A stretch of 64,000 nucleotides of DNA from NCBI GenBank assembly GCA_905160935.1, contig CAJHZI010000570.1, forward strand, positions 137,001 to 201,000, given 5' to 3'. Below the pieces are notes generated by a model, which ran no database searches, was not told where the DNA came from, and saw only the letters and a list, made by a program, of their open reading frames with translations. The stretch comes from Enchytraeus crypticus. Taxonomy: Eukaryota; Annelida; Clitellata; Enchytraeida; Enchytraeidae. Shown piece by piece: positions 45,101 through 53,699 of the stretch; position 1 is the first letter of the stretch, and every line of letters starts with the position of its first letter. The position numbers were made by a program, and so were the translations under genes.

Positions 45101-48070
45101 CTCACCAGCCTCTCGCTCAGTCTCTTCCGCTGCTCCAGCTCCCAGTGGAGCCGTGCGAGCGTGAGCTGGTGCTCATCAGAACGAGTCAGCTCAGGCTGAG
45201 AGAGTTCAGGCGGGGCCTCGGCGTAGAACTCGTCCAGCTCAACGAGAGATATATCCTCGTCGTGCGAATGAAACTGTAGACACTTAGACACCTGTACACA
45301 ATGTGTACAGGTGTCTAAGTGTACACGTATAATCACATTGTTGTGATTATACGTGTACACAATGTGTACACAATGTGATCATACATGTACACAATGTGAT
45401 CATACATGTACATAGTGTGATCATACATGAACATAATGTGTACATATTGTGATCATACAAGTACACAATGTGATCATACATGTACACAATGTGTACATAA
45501 TGTGATCATACATGTACACAATGTGATCATACATGTACACAATGTGATCATACAAGTACACAATGAGTACATAATGTGATCATACATGTACACAATGTGA
45601 ACCTACATTTACACATTGTGATCATATATTTACATGAAAACATTGAAACTGTCACAGATACGCATTACACCAGGTAGAGTGTGATCAGCAAAGGAAGTTT
45701 TGCAACATCTCAGTTAGTACTGATGGGCGAGGACTTGAAGACAGTATTGAATTAAAAAACCCCATGGTGTTGGAAGGCTATTGTTAAACGATGCTCGCAA
45801 TGGTGCTACTAAAAGGTGACGAGTACTAATAGCCAAGGAATGAAGAAGGTAAAAATCATAACCAAAACTACAAAAATCACAAGGCCAGGAAACCCTGTAG
45901 TATATAAATGTTATATAATATAATAACAATAATGTATCCTTGTTAAACTGGGATTGAAGAGATGATGATGATGATGATGATGAATATAGTACATGCAGTA
46001 TATAACATGCGCATTACCCAACGAGCAAAAAATATTAAAAGAAAAATGTTACAATTTAAACGCTGTATGATAAATCAAAAAATCTGACCAAATATATGCA
46101 ACTATTCATAAGATTACACATGACAGAATGAATATCTTTACGTCGTTAATGCTACATTTCTTGTAATTTTATTTATTTTCTAATCAAACAATATTGCACA
46201 ATTAATAAAATTAAATCAATTTTATAAATATTTAATCTAATCAAACGTACTGAGAATTATTCATTAATGTCAACCATTAGATTGAACCCACATATTATGA
46301 TTCTGAGGTACAGTCTCTATAAATGTAATCAACTAATCTACTCCAGGATATGATGACATGTGCATAAAAAGGATTAAGAAAAAAATTTATCCACTAACGA
46401 CCTCCTTTTTGAGATGCATGATCTCGTAGAGGAGATTCTGGAGACGAAGGTGCTTCTCGTCAACACTCTGCTTGGCCTCACTCGTGATCTCTCTGATCTT
46501 CTTGTTCCTCAAGTGTCCCACACGATTCAGCTTCTTCATGGCCATAAACTGAAGCATTCCCTCCTTCATCATCTCCTCCAGTGCTACGCTAGTGCCATCA
46601 CGCTTCGAGCTATGAATCTGTTACATCAATTGAAATGTATTACGTAATATCAGTATTACACAGATGCATTGTCATTTGTATTATGGACTTTAAACTAGTG
46701 TGAAATATATGTATACAGGGTTATATAGCCCTGTCAGGTATTCTAAATAAATACAAAATGTTAAACTATTATCTATCAAACACTAATACTACTAGTATTA
46801 TATACACAACTTAAACAAAAAGTATATTAATGTTTGACATACCATCATCATCACCTTCCCTTGAATCTCAGTGTAACTAGGGTGGGGCACGAATAGACAT
46901 TCACCGTTCCTTTTTGTCCCACACCAAATCATAAACTTTTCATTCGTTTCAGAATTTTTTTAGTAATTTCTGGAGTCAAGGCACACACCAACTAAATGCT
47001 CTTTATGATGTTGGTTTGGATCTTAGTGCTTTATCGCATTTTATGACACCTACAGTCTACGGGTGGTCTACTCTTCAGCAACCCAGACACAAAAAGGGTA
47101 CATTAATGCTTGACATATATCTAATTAAATAAATAATCCTAATGTAGACGATTTTCAATTTACTAGAAAAGCATTTCAACCGTCATATTCTAAATATTGT
47201 CCATAAATTGAGAAAATTTTATGGAACGTATTTGAACAAATACTTTAGTCTACGAGTATTAAGATTCATATAAATGCTTGAAGAGAACATTATATTAACC
47301 TGAGCCATAACAGCACGAAGCTTGTCACACACGGCACGCTGCAGCTCTAGATCTTTCTTGGGATCTCGTGCCAGTGCTTCATTCTCCTCGTGTGCCAGAG
47401 ACCACTGAGATGTCTGAGGCTTGCTTTCTGCAGCAATGGAGGTTTTCTGCGACGACTTGATTTTAGATCGAGCATCTACAACTAATATCCAATGATGAAG
47501 ATGTAAACTACATCCATCAAATTATCTCCAGTCAAACAGGAGTTAGAAAGTGAACAAGTAAACCTAAAATACAAATACAAAGTAAAATACAAGACAGGCT
47601 TCACGTGAATCTTATTGCTGAAAGAAACACAACAAAGCCAGCAAGAAATTAGTATCACGACGATTAGGTTTAAGAGCTCTGAACAATTTGTAGAAAAAAT
47701 TCATATTTGCATAAATCAAGCAAATGGTAATCAGAATAAAGGTAGTAACATTTTATGCGATGATATAACGAATGTTTAATGTTTTATTAATATCTGAAAA
47801 TTACAATTTTATATGTACGTCTAATTAATATGAAGTATCATAATTTAATGAATCAGTTTATCTTCCATTTCTTAATTCATACATACCATTAGAAAACAAT
47901 AAATAACTAAATGTCAAATTTTCAGGCTTCGAGCAAAAATTACACAAACTCAAATATATATATTATTATATCATTGCACTTTTACCCTCTGCACTTGCTG
48001 CTGATTTCTCAACTTTCACAACACGTCTTCTCTTCTTATCCACTCCCACTTCAGCATCTTCTGCACTCAT
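38858..48070 (-). CDS. THOC5: THO complex subunit 5
   Basis: Nine minus-strand exons with consistent splice sites and phases give 734 residues (human 683): 48070-47986, 47475-47300, 46617-46402, 45282-45018, 44600-44431, 42185-41555, 40801-40527, 39715-39593 and 39121-38858. Family landmarks: RDPKKDLELQRAVCDKLRAV near the N-terminus, a long helical region (GHLRNKKIREIT), FYAEAPPELSQPELTRSDEH with TLARLHWELEQRKRL, a charged Asp/Glu and Lys/Arg-rich insertion, then VERIRTR-like and KTYARRAVELD segments and the end RGRDRARPYLYNH..QHR. THOC5 is a nuclear coiled-coil subunit of the THO/TREX complex that couples transcription to mRNA export. An early KKRRRVVKV stretch could be a nuclear localisation signal. 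Repeats crowd its introns but no frame is broken. Confidence 0.93.
39413..39580 (-). repeat. Dispersed repeat family B copy
   Basis: Reverse copy with GTTTAAACCGTTAGGCATTT, TGTCCGAGATATTACTCTCA and TGACGCCTCTAACCACAGCG. It ends only about 10 bases from the donor of THOC5 exon 8. Confidence 0.8.
39593..39715 (-). CDS. THOC5: THOC5 exon 8
   Basis: Acceptor GATGGCTGTGCAG, donor GTTCGT. VLIVLAVDYPQVAPVFLLNV, HWNGAERHAGNDEAVRSLET. The first 12 codons and the acceptor are repeated several times in the intron before it. Confidence 0.93.
39681..40035 (-). repeat. 69-77-bp minisatellite containing a splice acceptor
   Basis: Five tandem units start at about 39681, 39758, 39831, 39900 and 39969 (plus-strand ACCTG..GTAGTCCACTG..CACCTGCACA). 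The first unit is the 5' end of THOC5 exon 8; the others lie in the intron. Each unit also holds CAATCAATCAGTCAATTA. Confidence 0.92.
40207..40332 (+). repeat. SINE family A copy
   Basis: Full-length: GGCTGGTGCCAGTGGCGAAG, GGGGTTCAAATCCTGGGCTC, GTGAGGAAACTGATGTTAAC. Confidence 0.92.
40527..40801 (-). CDS. THOC5: THOC5 exon 7
   Basis: Acceptor TATATTGTAG, donor GTTGTC. GIDEVIERIRTRVSVRLSLR, SVERGSVVPVPSGC and LMDWKRSTYEDFASKTYA followed by LARLERASAKME-type sequence. Matches the C-terminal half of THOC5. Confidence 0.92.
40860..41075 (+). repeat. LINE 3' tail with (TTA)n end
   Basis: GATGTCCCTGACAACATCCT, GCATGAGGAAACGGACGTTA and a TTATTATTATTA tail. The end resembles the tail of SINE family A. 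Confidence 0.65.
41255..41365 (+). repeat. Dispersed repeat family F copy, partial
   Basis: TTGGTGAGCGCCTAGGCTCC, AATCCTGACCTTAGTTAAAC and TGAGATTCAAGAGAATATGA match 57185-57378. Confidence 0.65.
41555..42185 (-). CDS. THOC5: THOC5 exon 6, with charged insertion
   Basis: The largest exon. It starts GDAEMADRDKEASPDTDDES, passes through an acidic run and a basic TTKIKRRRRSDQRN stretch, then HPLSVVINIPCRLDD, VTVELTFFYLTTLHVVTV and PYKWVQEICGLQFPS. The acidic/basic linker makes this protein longer than vertebrate THOC5. The acceptor (GATGATAG) has little polypyrimidine, so its exact position is the least certain in the gene. Confidence 0.88.
42628..42954 (-). repeat. Two degraded SINE A copies and a CCGGA-rich piece
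   Basis: Family A remnants lie at 42628-42710 (GGGCGAGCACAGGATTTGAA) and 42857-42954 (GCGAGCCCAGTATTTGAACC, TTGATCCGCGGTCGGAAGA). Between them at 42733-42830 is family E sequence (CAAATCCGGCCGGAACCCGA). Confidence 0.65.
43225..43470. repeat. Dispersed repeat family E copy
   Basis: TATGTTCTTCTTCCTTGAGG, CCAAATCTGGTAACAAATCT, CTGGAACCTGAATCAGGACC and CTGAAATCCGGTGCAATT parallel the copy at 61465-61690. Confidence 0.8.
43755..44370 (+). pseudogene. CR1-like LINE C-terminus and 3' UTR
   Basis: Interrupted frames give ILIRLKQIQNALSHVV, SLRSSIKSPPTVPDIRSATG, KHSFMFSAPTLWNSISQNLQ and FLGKLKSHFFLP, the C-terminal fold of CR1/L2-type LINEs. The 3' part shares AGAGACGTCCCTGACATTGC with 33230-33440. 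It lies in a THOC5 intron. Confidence 0.75.
44431..44600 (-). CDS. THOC5: THOC5 exon 5
   Basis: Acceptor ACTATTGCAG, donor GTTCGT. GIQQAMRPVQEFMNMPYEEV, RVAGRLPSALYVLYVQAVAF and DAYDSKVTVTVM; the LP..LYVLYVQA block is typical of THOC5. Confidence 0.93.
45018..45282 (-). CDS. THOC5: THOC5 exon 4
   Basis: It encodes CLQFHSHDEDISLVELDEFY, AEAPPELSQPELTRSDEHQL and a coiled-coil WELEQRKRLSERL..KKKEYLGSLKPKLS. The acceptor GTGTCTAAG lies inside a perfect inverted repeat. An alternative acceptor eight or nine bases downstream (GTCTACAG) would remove the CLQ residues that fit the family. Donor GTACTG, phase 1. Confidence 0.9.
45281..45362. repeat. Two adjacent perfect palindromes
   Basis: CACTTAGACACCTGTACAC is followed after three bases by its inverse at 45281-45320; then GTGTACACGTATAATCACA and its inverse follow. 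The first palindrome includes the acceptor of THOC5 exon 4. Confidence 0.85.
45363..45640. repeat. ~22-bp satellite in THOC5 intron
   Basis: Tandem units of ACACAATGTGATCATACATG with variants; each unit contains the palindrome TGATCA. Confidence 0.9.
46402..46617 (-). CDS. THOC5: THOC5 exon 3
   Basis: Acceptor GATGTAACAG, donor GTCGTT. A 72-codon helical exon: IHSSKRDGTSVALEEMMKEG, LQFMAMKKLNRVGHLRNKKI and KHLRLQNLLYEIMHLKKE. Confidence 0.92.
47300..47475 (-). CDS. THOC5: THOC5 exon 2
   Basis: Acceptor ATTAGTTGTAG, donor GTTAAT. It encodes DARSKIKSSQKTS, then SQWSLAHEENEALARDPKKD and LELQRAVCDKLRAVMAQ, where the RDPKKD block is characteristic of THOC5. Confidence 0.88.
47986..48070 (-). CDS. 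THOC5: THOC5 exon 1, start codon
   Basis: It starts with ATG at 48070 and reads MSAEDAEVGVDKKRRRVVKV then EKSAASAE. The donor is GTAAAA, phase 1. The Lys/Arg cluster at residues 12-19 resembles a nuclear localisation signal. Confidence 0.85.
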
Positions 48071-48274
48071 CTTGTAAGCACTTGTATTGTTATTATATAT
48101 GTTCTGTATTACTTGATGTTAGATTTTAAGATCAACATGCACCTGCTAATACAAATATACAAGTTTGATATACAAGCAATAGCATACATACAATTTAGTT
48201 ATATATAGGCCTAAATACATATATGTACATGTATACAATACACACCTAGTTAGGCCTACGTATATATTGATAAT

Positions 48275-48445
48275 AATGATAATAAGCATTATAGTGAAAT
48301 GACCAACTATGTTGATATCTATCATTTTTAATACCACATTAGGCAATTTATTCTATTTTCTGTCTGACCACTCCTGTCAATGTCTGATCTTTTACTCTCA
48401 GATCAGCGCAGCCAAGAAATGAACCCACGAGAGTTAAATTCATCT
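48275..48445 (-). repeat. Dispersed repeat family B copy
   Basis: CATTATAGTGAAATGACCAA, TGATATCTATCATTTTTAAT, TTTTACTCTCAGATCAGCGC and CACGAGAGTTAAATTC. It lies about 200 bases upstream of the THOC5 start codon. Confidence 0.8.
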
Positions 48446-48493
48446 CTGTATATGTTATACATACATTATAATGCATATATTATTATAATTATG

Positions 48494-48498
<5 letters not shown>

Positions 48499-48540
<42 letters not shown>
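48499..48540. repeat. (TA)n microsatellite
   Basis: Pure TA tract upstream of THOC5. Confidence 0.95.
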
Positions 48541-48544
<4 letters not shown>

Positions 48545-48965
48545 AATTATATAAATTATATTATTGTATACCTTATTGTATATTGTATGCACTAAACTCT
48601 CTCTTTGTGCACTAACTACTCCATGTCATACAACAATAGGTATATACATATATTTGATGCACGGAGATACAAACTTTAAAGAACTGCTGACAGACCAATA
48701 TCACATATAAATTTATTAAAAAGTCCTCGAATGCATCTTTTGCGCGTTTCTTCCATGTAAATTCTGTGCTCTGATATATTTTAAATATCTCACAGATTTT
48801 GTTTATTTAGCAAAAATAGTGACATGGTTTTGGCCTCGTGATGTTTGTCATTAATATAGTTTATTGCATCTAGTTTGTTTTACAGTATTTAATTTTACTG
48901 AAGTATAAAGATGGCTTTAAATGATATACTCATTTATAACAATATACCATTAATTTATTATACAC
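48541..48965. other. Gene-free stretch upstream of THOC5
   Basis: No exon or RNA gene was seen. The THOC5 promoter may lie in 48071-48965 but no specific element can be pointed to. Confidence 0.45.
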
Positions 48966-49095
48966 TGGCTGGAGCCAGTGGCGAAGTCGGTAAGACACTC
49001 GACCGCGGATTAGTATGTGCGGGGTTCAGATCCTGGGCTCGCCTGTCACTGACATCGCTTTCGAGTAAGGAAACTGACGTTAACCTTAGCTTTTA
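48966..49095 (+). repeat. SINE family A copy
   Basis: Full-length: GGCTGGAGCCAGTGGCGAAG, CGACCGCGGATTAGTATGTG, GGGGTTCAGATCCTGGGCTC, and tail GGAAACTGACGTTAACCTTA. Confidence 0.93.
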
Positions 49096-49684
49096 GTAGT
49101 AATTCAGTTTATTCTTCAAATTTAAGGGATAGTTCCTTTGATTATTTTTGCAAAATTTGATTTAGATTACCTCTTGAATCTAAATAGTTTGAAAAGTTAA
49201 TTTCTATTATATTTTTTTTAATCTAGTGTTTTGGGTAACTAGTCCAATTAAAATGGATAAATTATCACATTCTTTTCTTATTCTTATTAGAACTACTTGT
49301 CACACAAAAAATATTAGGTATTTTGTAATAACCACTTTCACAGAGCATATTTGTTTATTTTATTACGATATATACATTTTATTGTTTAAGTTAAGCTTAA
49401 AGATACAAAAACCAGTTCCTCAAAATACCATATATAAATTTGAAAAAATCAAGATCCAAATGGCACAGATTCCGAATTCAAGGTTTGAAACAGTAATTAA
49501 TACATATGCTTAAAAGCCTAATGTAAGTAGAAAGTAACATGGAGAGAAGAAATGAGCTTTATTATACAAGACACAGTTACAGTACTTATACCATAGACAA
49601 AGATCAGATATTGATTATCCTAAATAGTTATCTCAGAAAGTGTGAAAACAGTAGCAGTGTCAGTGAAGGATGTGGAATAAAAAT
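49096..49684. other. Gene-free stretch
   Basis: AT-rich; the frames at 49226 and 49539 show no family motif and no splice context. Confidence 0.45.
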
Positions 49685-50260
49685 CTTCTTCTTCAAGTGC
49701 ACTGTATATCGGCAGATCCATGGCATATAACTCTTCCAACCAAATCTATCCTCAGCCTTCCATTTCGTCTCTATATATGAATCTGTTATCAGATCAGCCA
49801 GCATCCCATGTCTCGGTCTTCCTCTAACTTTTTTCCCTTGCATTCTTCCTTCTTGTCTTCTTTATATTAATCTTCATGCCATATCTCAATGCTGTGACAT
49901 TCAGACTATCCATAACCTGTTGCAATCCTGCTTCACTACTATAGTAGCAAGTATACCTTTATCATATGCAAACCTTATATCTTTCAGCAATTGACCTCCA
50001 ATAGTTATTCCATCCTTAATATTTCACTACCTCAACCATTTTCGCTTCGGCATAGAGATTAAACAGTGGTGGTGAAATACAACATCCATGTCTTACCCCT
50101 GTCCTATTTCACCCTCCTCAGAGAACTCTTGCTGAATTTTGATTCTTGACTATTGCTTTCTGATTCATGTACAAATTTAAAATCAATCTTCTATCTCTCC
50201 ATTTAACTCCAATCCTCCTCATTATGTTTTAAATAAATACCCAGTCTATTCTAGATACAA
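49685..50260 (-). pseudogene. RTE-like LINE, RT and 3' end
   Basis: The minus strand reads a TGVRHGC..SPPLFNLYAEAK segment near 50080 (RT motif upstream of the catalytic Asp pair) and, after an internal deletion, QGKKVRGRPRHGMLADLITD with AEDRFGWKSYMPWICR. The 3' end TGCACTTGAAGAAGAAGAT matches the shared RTE-like tail. Confidence 0.75.
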
Positions 50261-50584
50261 AAATATAAATACAATAAATAAATGGAGCCAATAACTGTTG
50301 CATTGATATTTAGCACTAGACACATTTCCAGAACTCCAAAGTACAAGGGTCAGACCATTGGGTATAAACCTAATAATAACTGTAATAGTAATAATAAAAT
50401 AATAATAATTAATATTATTATAAATCAAGCTTCTAATTGTCTAATCCCAAGCCTTGAGAAACTGCAATTCAAGGGAAAATGATTATGATGAATATATCAA
50501 ACTTCCTTCCTTTACAGAAAATTAAAAAAACAAACATTACAATGAAATGGTCGTCGGTGATAAAACACAATACTTTTAACAAGT

Positions 50585-50745
50585 ATCACAAGTTTAACCG
50601 TTAGTTTATCAATTATCCATGTTACCAGTCACGTGAATGTCAGAGATTTTACTTTATGATCAGCTTTTCCTGATCTTCCGGGAATTGATTCCCACACATA
50701 AGGTACAGCCAGTTTAAAATTTCACGACGTTAACTAATACACTTA
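50585..50745 (-). repeat. Dispersed repeat family B copy
   Basis: GTTTAACCGTTAGTTTATCA, ACGTGAATGTCAGAGATTTT, TCCGGGAATTGATTCCCAC and TTCACGACGTTAACTAATAC match the 39413 copy in order. Confidence 0.75.
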
Positions 50746-50923
50746 CATAGAAAATTTCCTGCCAAACTACCCTGCACATCATACATGATCGACAGTGTCC
50801 AGTCAAAGATTAATTACCATGATTTTTACTACTAATGTAATATTTATTAATCTACTACTACTACTGCAGCTGCTTCAATGTAATGAATAAATGATTCAAC
50901 GATTATTATTCAATAACCAATGC

Positions 50924-50996
50924 AACGATTCAATGTAATAATCTTGAAATCCCTGATTTACAATCAGGGAGTTCAAGATTATTACACTGAATCGTT
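50924..50996. repeat. 35-bp-arm hairpin
   Basis: The arm 50924-50958 (AACGATTCAATGTAATAATC.. CCCTGATT) is inverted at 50962-50996 with two mismatches and a three-base loop. It resembles a tiny palindromic MITE. Confidence 0.9.
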
Positions 50997-51090
50997 CAAT
51001 CATTTCTAGAAATAGTATAAAGCAACTTATAGTTGCTTGAACTTGTTTTAGTAACGTTACAGCACAATGCACAGCTAGTTAGAATGAATA

Positions 51091-51258
51091 CTATGCTTTC
51101 CCAAGTTTGGAACACACACATTATAGTGAAATCATCAAGTATGTTATATCTAAGTGACAGATATCAACATAGTTGATGATTTCACTATATCTTAGTAATA
51201 GATATCAACATAGTTGATGATTTCACTATGATGTGTGTTCCAAACCTGGGAAAGCACA
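51091..51258. repeat. Imperfect palindrome related to family B tail
   Basis: CTTTCCCAAGTTTGGAACAC .. TAGTGAAATCATCAA is inverted as TTGATGATTTCACTA .. GTGTTCCAAACCTGGGAAAG. The GATATCAACATAGTTGA..ATTTCACTATA motif also ends the family B copies. Confidence 0.85.
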
Positions 51259-53520
51259 ATATACAGTATAACACTACTCTTTCATCTCTACTTGATAAGC
51301 AAGCACCTCTAACTACCAAGAAGCTTAAGAAATCTACCCCTTGGTACACCTCTGATCTCAGAAAGCTAAAGGCTGCATGCTGTAGAGCTGAAAGAAAGTG
51401 GCGTCATATCCATTCCGATTTTTGGAAAACTGTTTCTAATTTGCAACACAAGATTTATCGTACTGCTATTGCTAATGCTAAGAAAGAGTACTACTCCTCT
51501 TTGGTCAGTACGGCTGTGAATGCCAAGAGATTATGGAAAAAACTGTTAATGATCTTTTACATAGAGCTATTTCTCCTTCTCTTCCTTCTACTCCTGTTGA
51601 GTAACTTCCTCAACAGTTTTCCAGTTACTTTAGTGATAAGATGAGCAATCTTAGAGCATCATCTCTCCAGCTCGTAACTCTACTCCTCATACTCCAATAG
51701 AGACTCATTCCAAGGATGAGCTTTCTAATTTTACTCTAGTTACAATTGAAGAGATTACTAAATTAGTTTTAGACTCTCCAGCCAAGCATTGTGACTTGGA
51801 CCCTATCCCAACCTCTCTTTTAAAGAAGTGTATTCACACACTTGCTCCTGTATTGACATTGATTGTTAATCTCTCTCTCTCTACTGGCATATTTCCTTGC
51901 ACTTTTAAGCTTGCAGTTATTACTCCATTGCTTAAAAAGCCCACACTGGATAAGGAATCGTTGTCAAATTACAGGCCTATATCTAATCTGTCATACATGT
52001 CTAAACTCACTGAAAGAATTGTTCTTCAGAGGCTTTCTACTCATATCTCTTACAATGATCTATTTAATAAGCATCAAGCTGCTTATACTAAGCATCGTTC
52101 AATTGAAACAGTGCTTCTATCTGTGTGCAATTCTATTGTTAATGCCATGTGCACACAACGCTTAACTGGATTATGTATGCTTGATCTTTCGGCCGCTTTT
52201 GATACCATTGATCACAATATTCTTCTGGAACGTCTTTCTTCCTGGTTCGGTATTCGTGGAATTGTTCGTGATTGGTTCTCCTCCTATATAACGGATCGTT
52301 CCTTTAGTGTGAAAGTGATGGAATGCATCTCTTCGCCTTCCCACTTAAAGTATGGTGCGCCTCAAGGCTCTGTTCTTGGTCCTATCCTTTTCAACCTCTA
52401 TACAACACCCTTAGGCTCACTGATCTCATTCTATTGATCATGAACTATATGCCGATGACACTCAAATGTACACTTGTTTCACCCCTAACTCCTACTCTGA
52501 TGCTGAAACCCTCCTGCAACAAAGTTTTCAGTCTATATCCTCTTGGATGTCTGCTAATTTTTTGGCACTTAATCCATCTAAGACTGAATTCTTATTGGTT
52601 GGGACACCTCAACAGCTTTTGAAGCTGAATGGGAAAACTCTTTCGTTATCTTCGGGTATTACAATATCACCTGTTTCTTCTGGGAGAAATCTCGGTGTTA
52701 TCCTTGATAAACACCTAACCTTCCACGAACACCTAACTAAAACTTCACAAGCATGTTTCTTTCATATCCGAGACCTTCGTCGAATACATCCATATTTGTC
52801 ACGTGAAACAGCTGCTACAATTGGTGCTGCTCTTGTGCAATCGAAATTGGACTACTGCAATTCCCTGTTTTTAAATCTCCCTGGCAGTGAGATAAATCGA
52901 TTGCAATTTGTTCAGAATTCTCTTGCTCTAGCAATTTTTTGTAGTTCCAAGTACTCACATGTTACGCCTATTTTGAAGTCTTTGCACTGGCTAAAGATTA
53001 AAGAGCGAATCATTTACAAAACAGCTTCATTAACCTATAAGTCCATCACCATCCCTGGACAAACTTGTATGTCTCACTTGATTAAAGTGATGCAGCCTGC
53101 TGCTACTCGGTCTTGTAAGTTAATTACTCTTGTGAGACCTAGCTTACCTTCACGCTCTAAGCTATTTAATCGTTCTTTCCAGCATGCTGCACCTCAGATC
53201 TGGAATTCTCTTCCATCCAATCTTCGGAAATCTTCATTTGAAGCACATCCACCTTTACTTTCCTGTGAGCAGTTCCATAAGCAGTTGAAGACCTATCTTT
53301 TCCATCTACCTTTTCCATCCAGTGTCCGTGAGCAGCGACCTGCGCCTAAACCTCCTTTTCTTTAATTCCCATTACTTTGGACTGATTATCTGGATTTTGG
53401 AATATGCATAGTTTTTGGACCTTCTTTTTGCTCGCCGGCTTGATTTTGTCTCAATAGTGCTCGATGTTGTCATTGATGACTGTAGCACTCTAATTGTTGT
53501 TATTATTATTATTATTATTA
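51259..53520 (+). mobile_element. CR1/L2-like LINE, copy 2, 5'-truncated
   Basis: It is the same family as 15990-18075 (3' coding and untranslated parts nearly identical). It begins at the linker TTLSSLLDK.APLTTKKLKK and lacks the endonuclease. It ends with TGATGACTGTAGCACTCTAA and a (TTA)n tail at 53500-53520. Confidence 0.9.
51796..53365 (+). pseudogene. LINE reverse transcriptase
   Basis: The frames 51796-52437 and 52466-53365 encode most of an RT: SLSNYRPISNLSYMSKLTER, KHQAAYTKHRSIETVLL, CMLDLSAAFDTIDHNIL, YGAPQGSVLGPILFNLYTTP, the catalytic YADDTQMY box at the frame junction, WMSANFLALNPSKTEFL, GVILDKHLTFHEHL, and the C-terminal LDYCNSLFLNLP, LHWLKIKERIIYK and AAPQIWNSLPSNLR. Frameshifts near 51540 and 52440 disable it. 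All seven RT motif regions are recognisable, so it is relatively young. Confidence 0.9.
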
Positions 53521-53699
53521 TATGCATTCTAACTAGCTGTGCATTGTGCTGTAACGTTACTAAAGCAAGTTCAAGCAACTATAAGTTGCTTTATACTATT
53601 TCTAAACATATAAATAACAATAACAATTAATAATTTAATTTAAAAAATACTCTGGAAATTCAATTAGTTATAATCGAGCATTATTTAATGAATACTACT

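Larger units (their letters stand above)
51007..53604. mobile_element. Foldback element with 84-bp arms, interrupted by a LINE
   Basis: The left arm 51007-51090 and right arm 53521-53604 are reverse complements at 82 of 84 positions (TAGAAATAGTATAAAGCAAC .. CACAGCTAGTTAGAATG). Between them are a second palindrome and the CR1/L2-like LINE. The likely history is a palindromic element of about 170 bp whose centre received later insertions. Confidence 0.8.
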
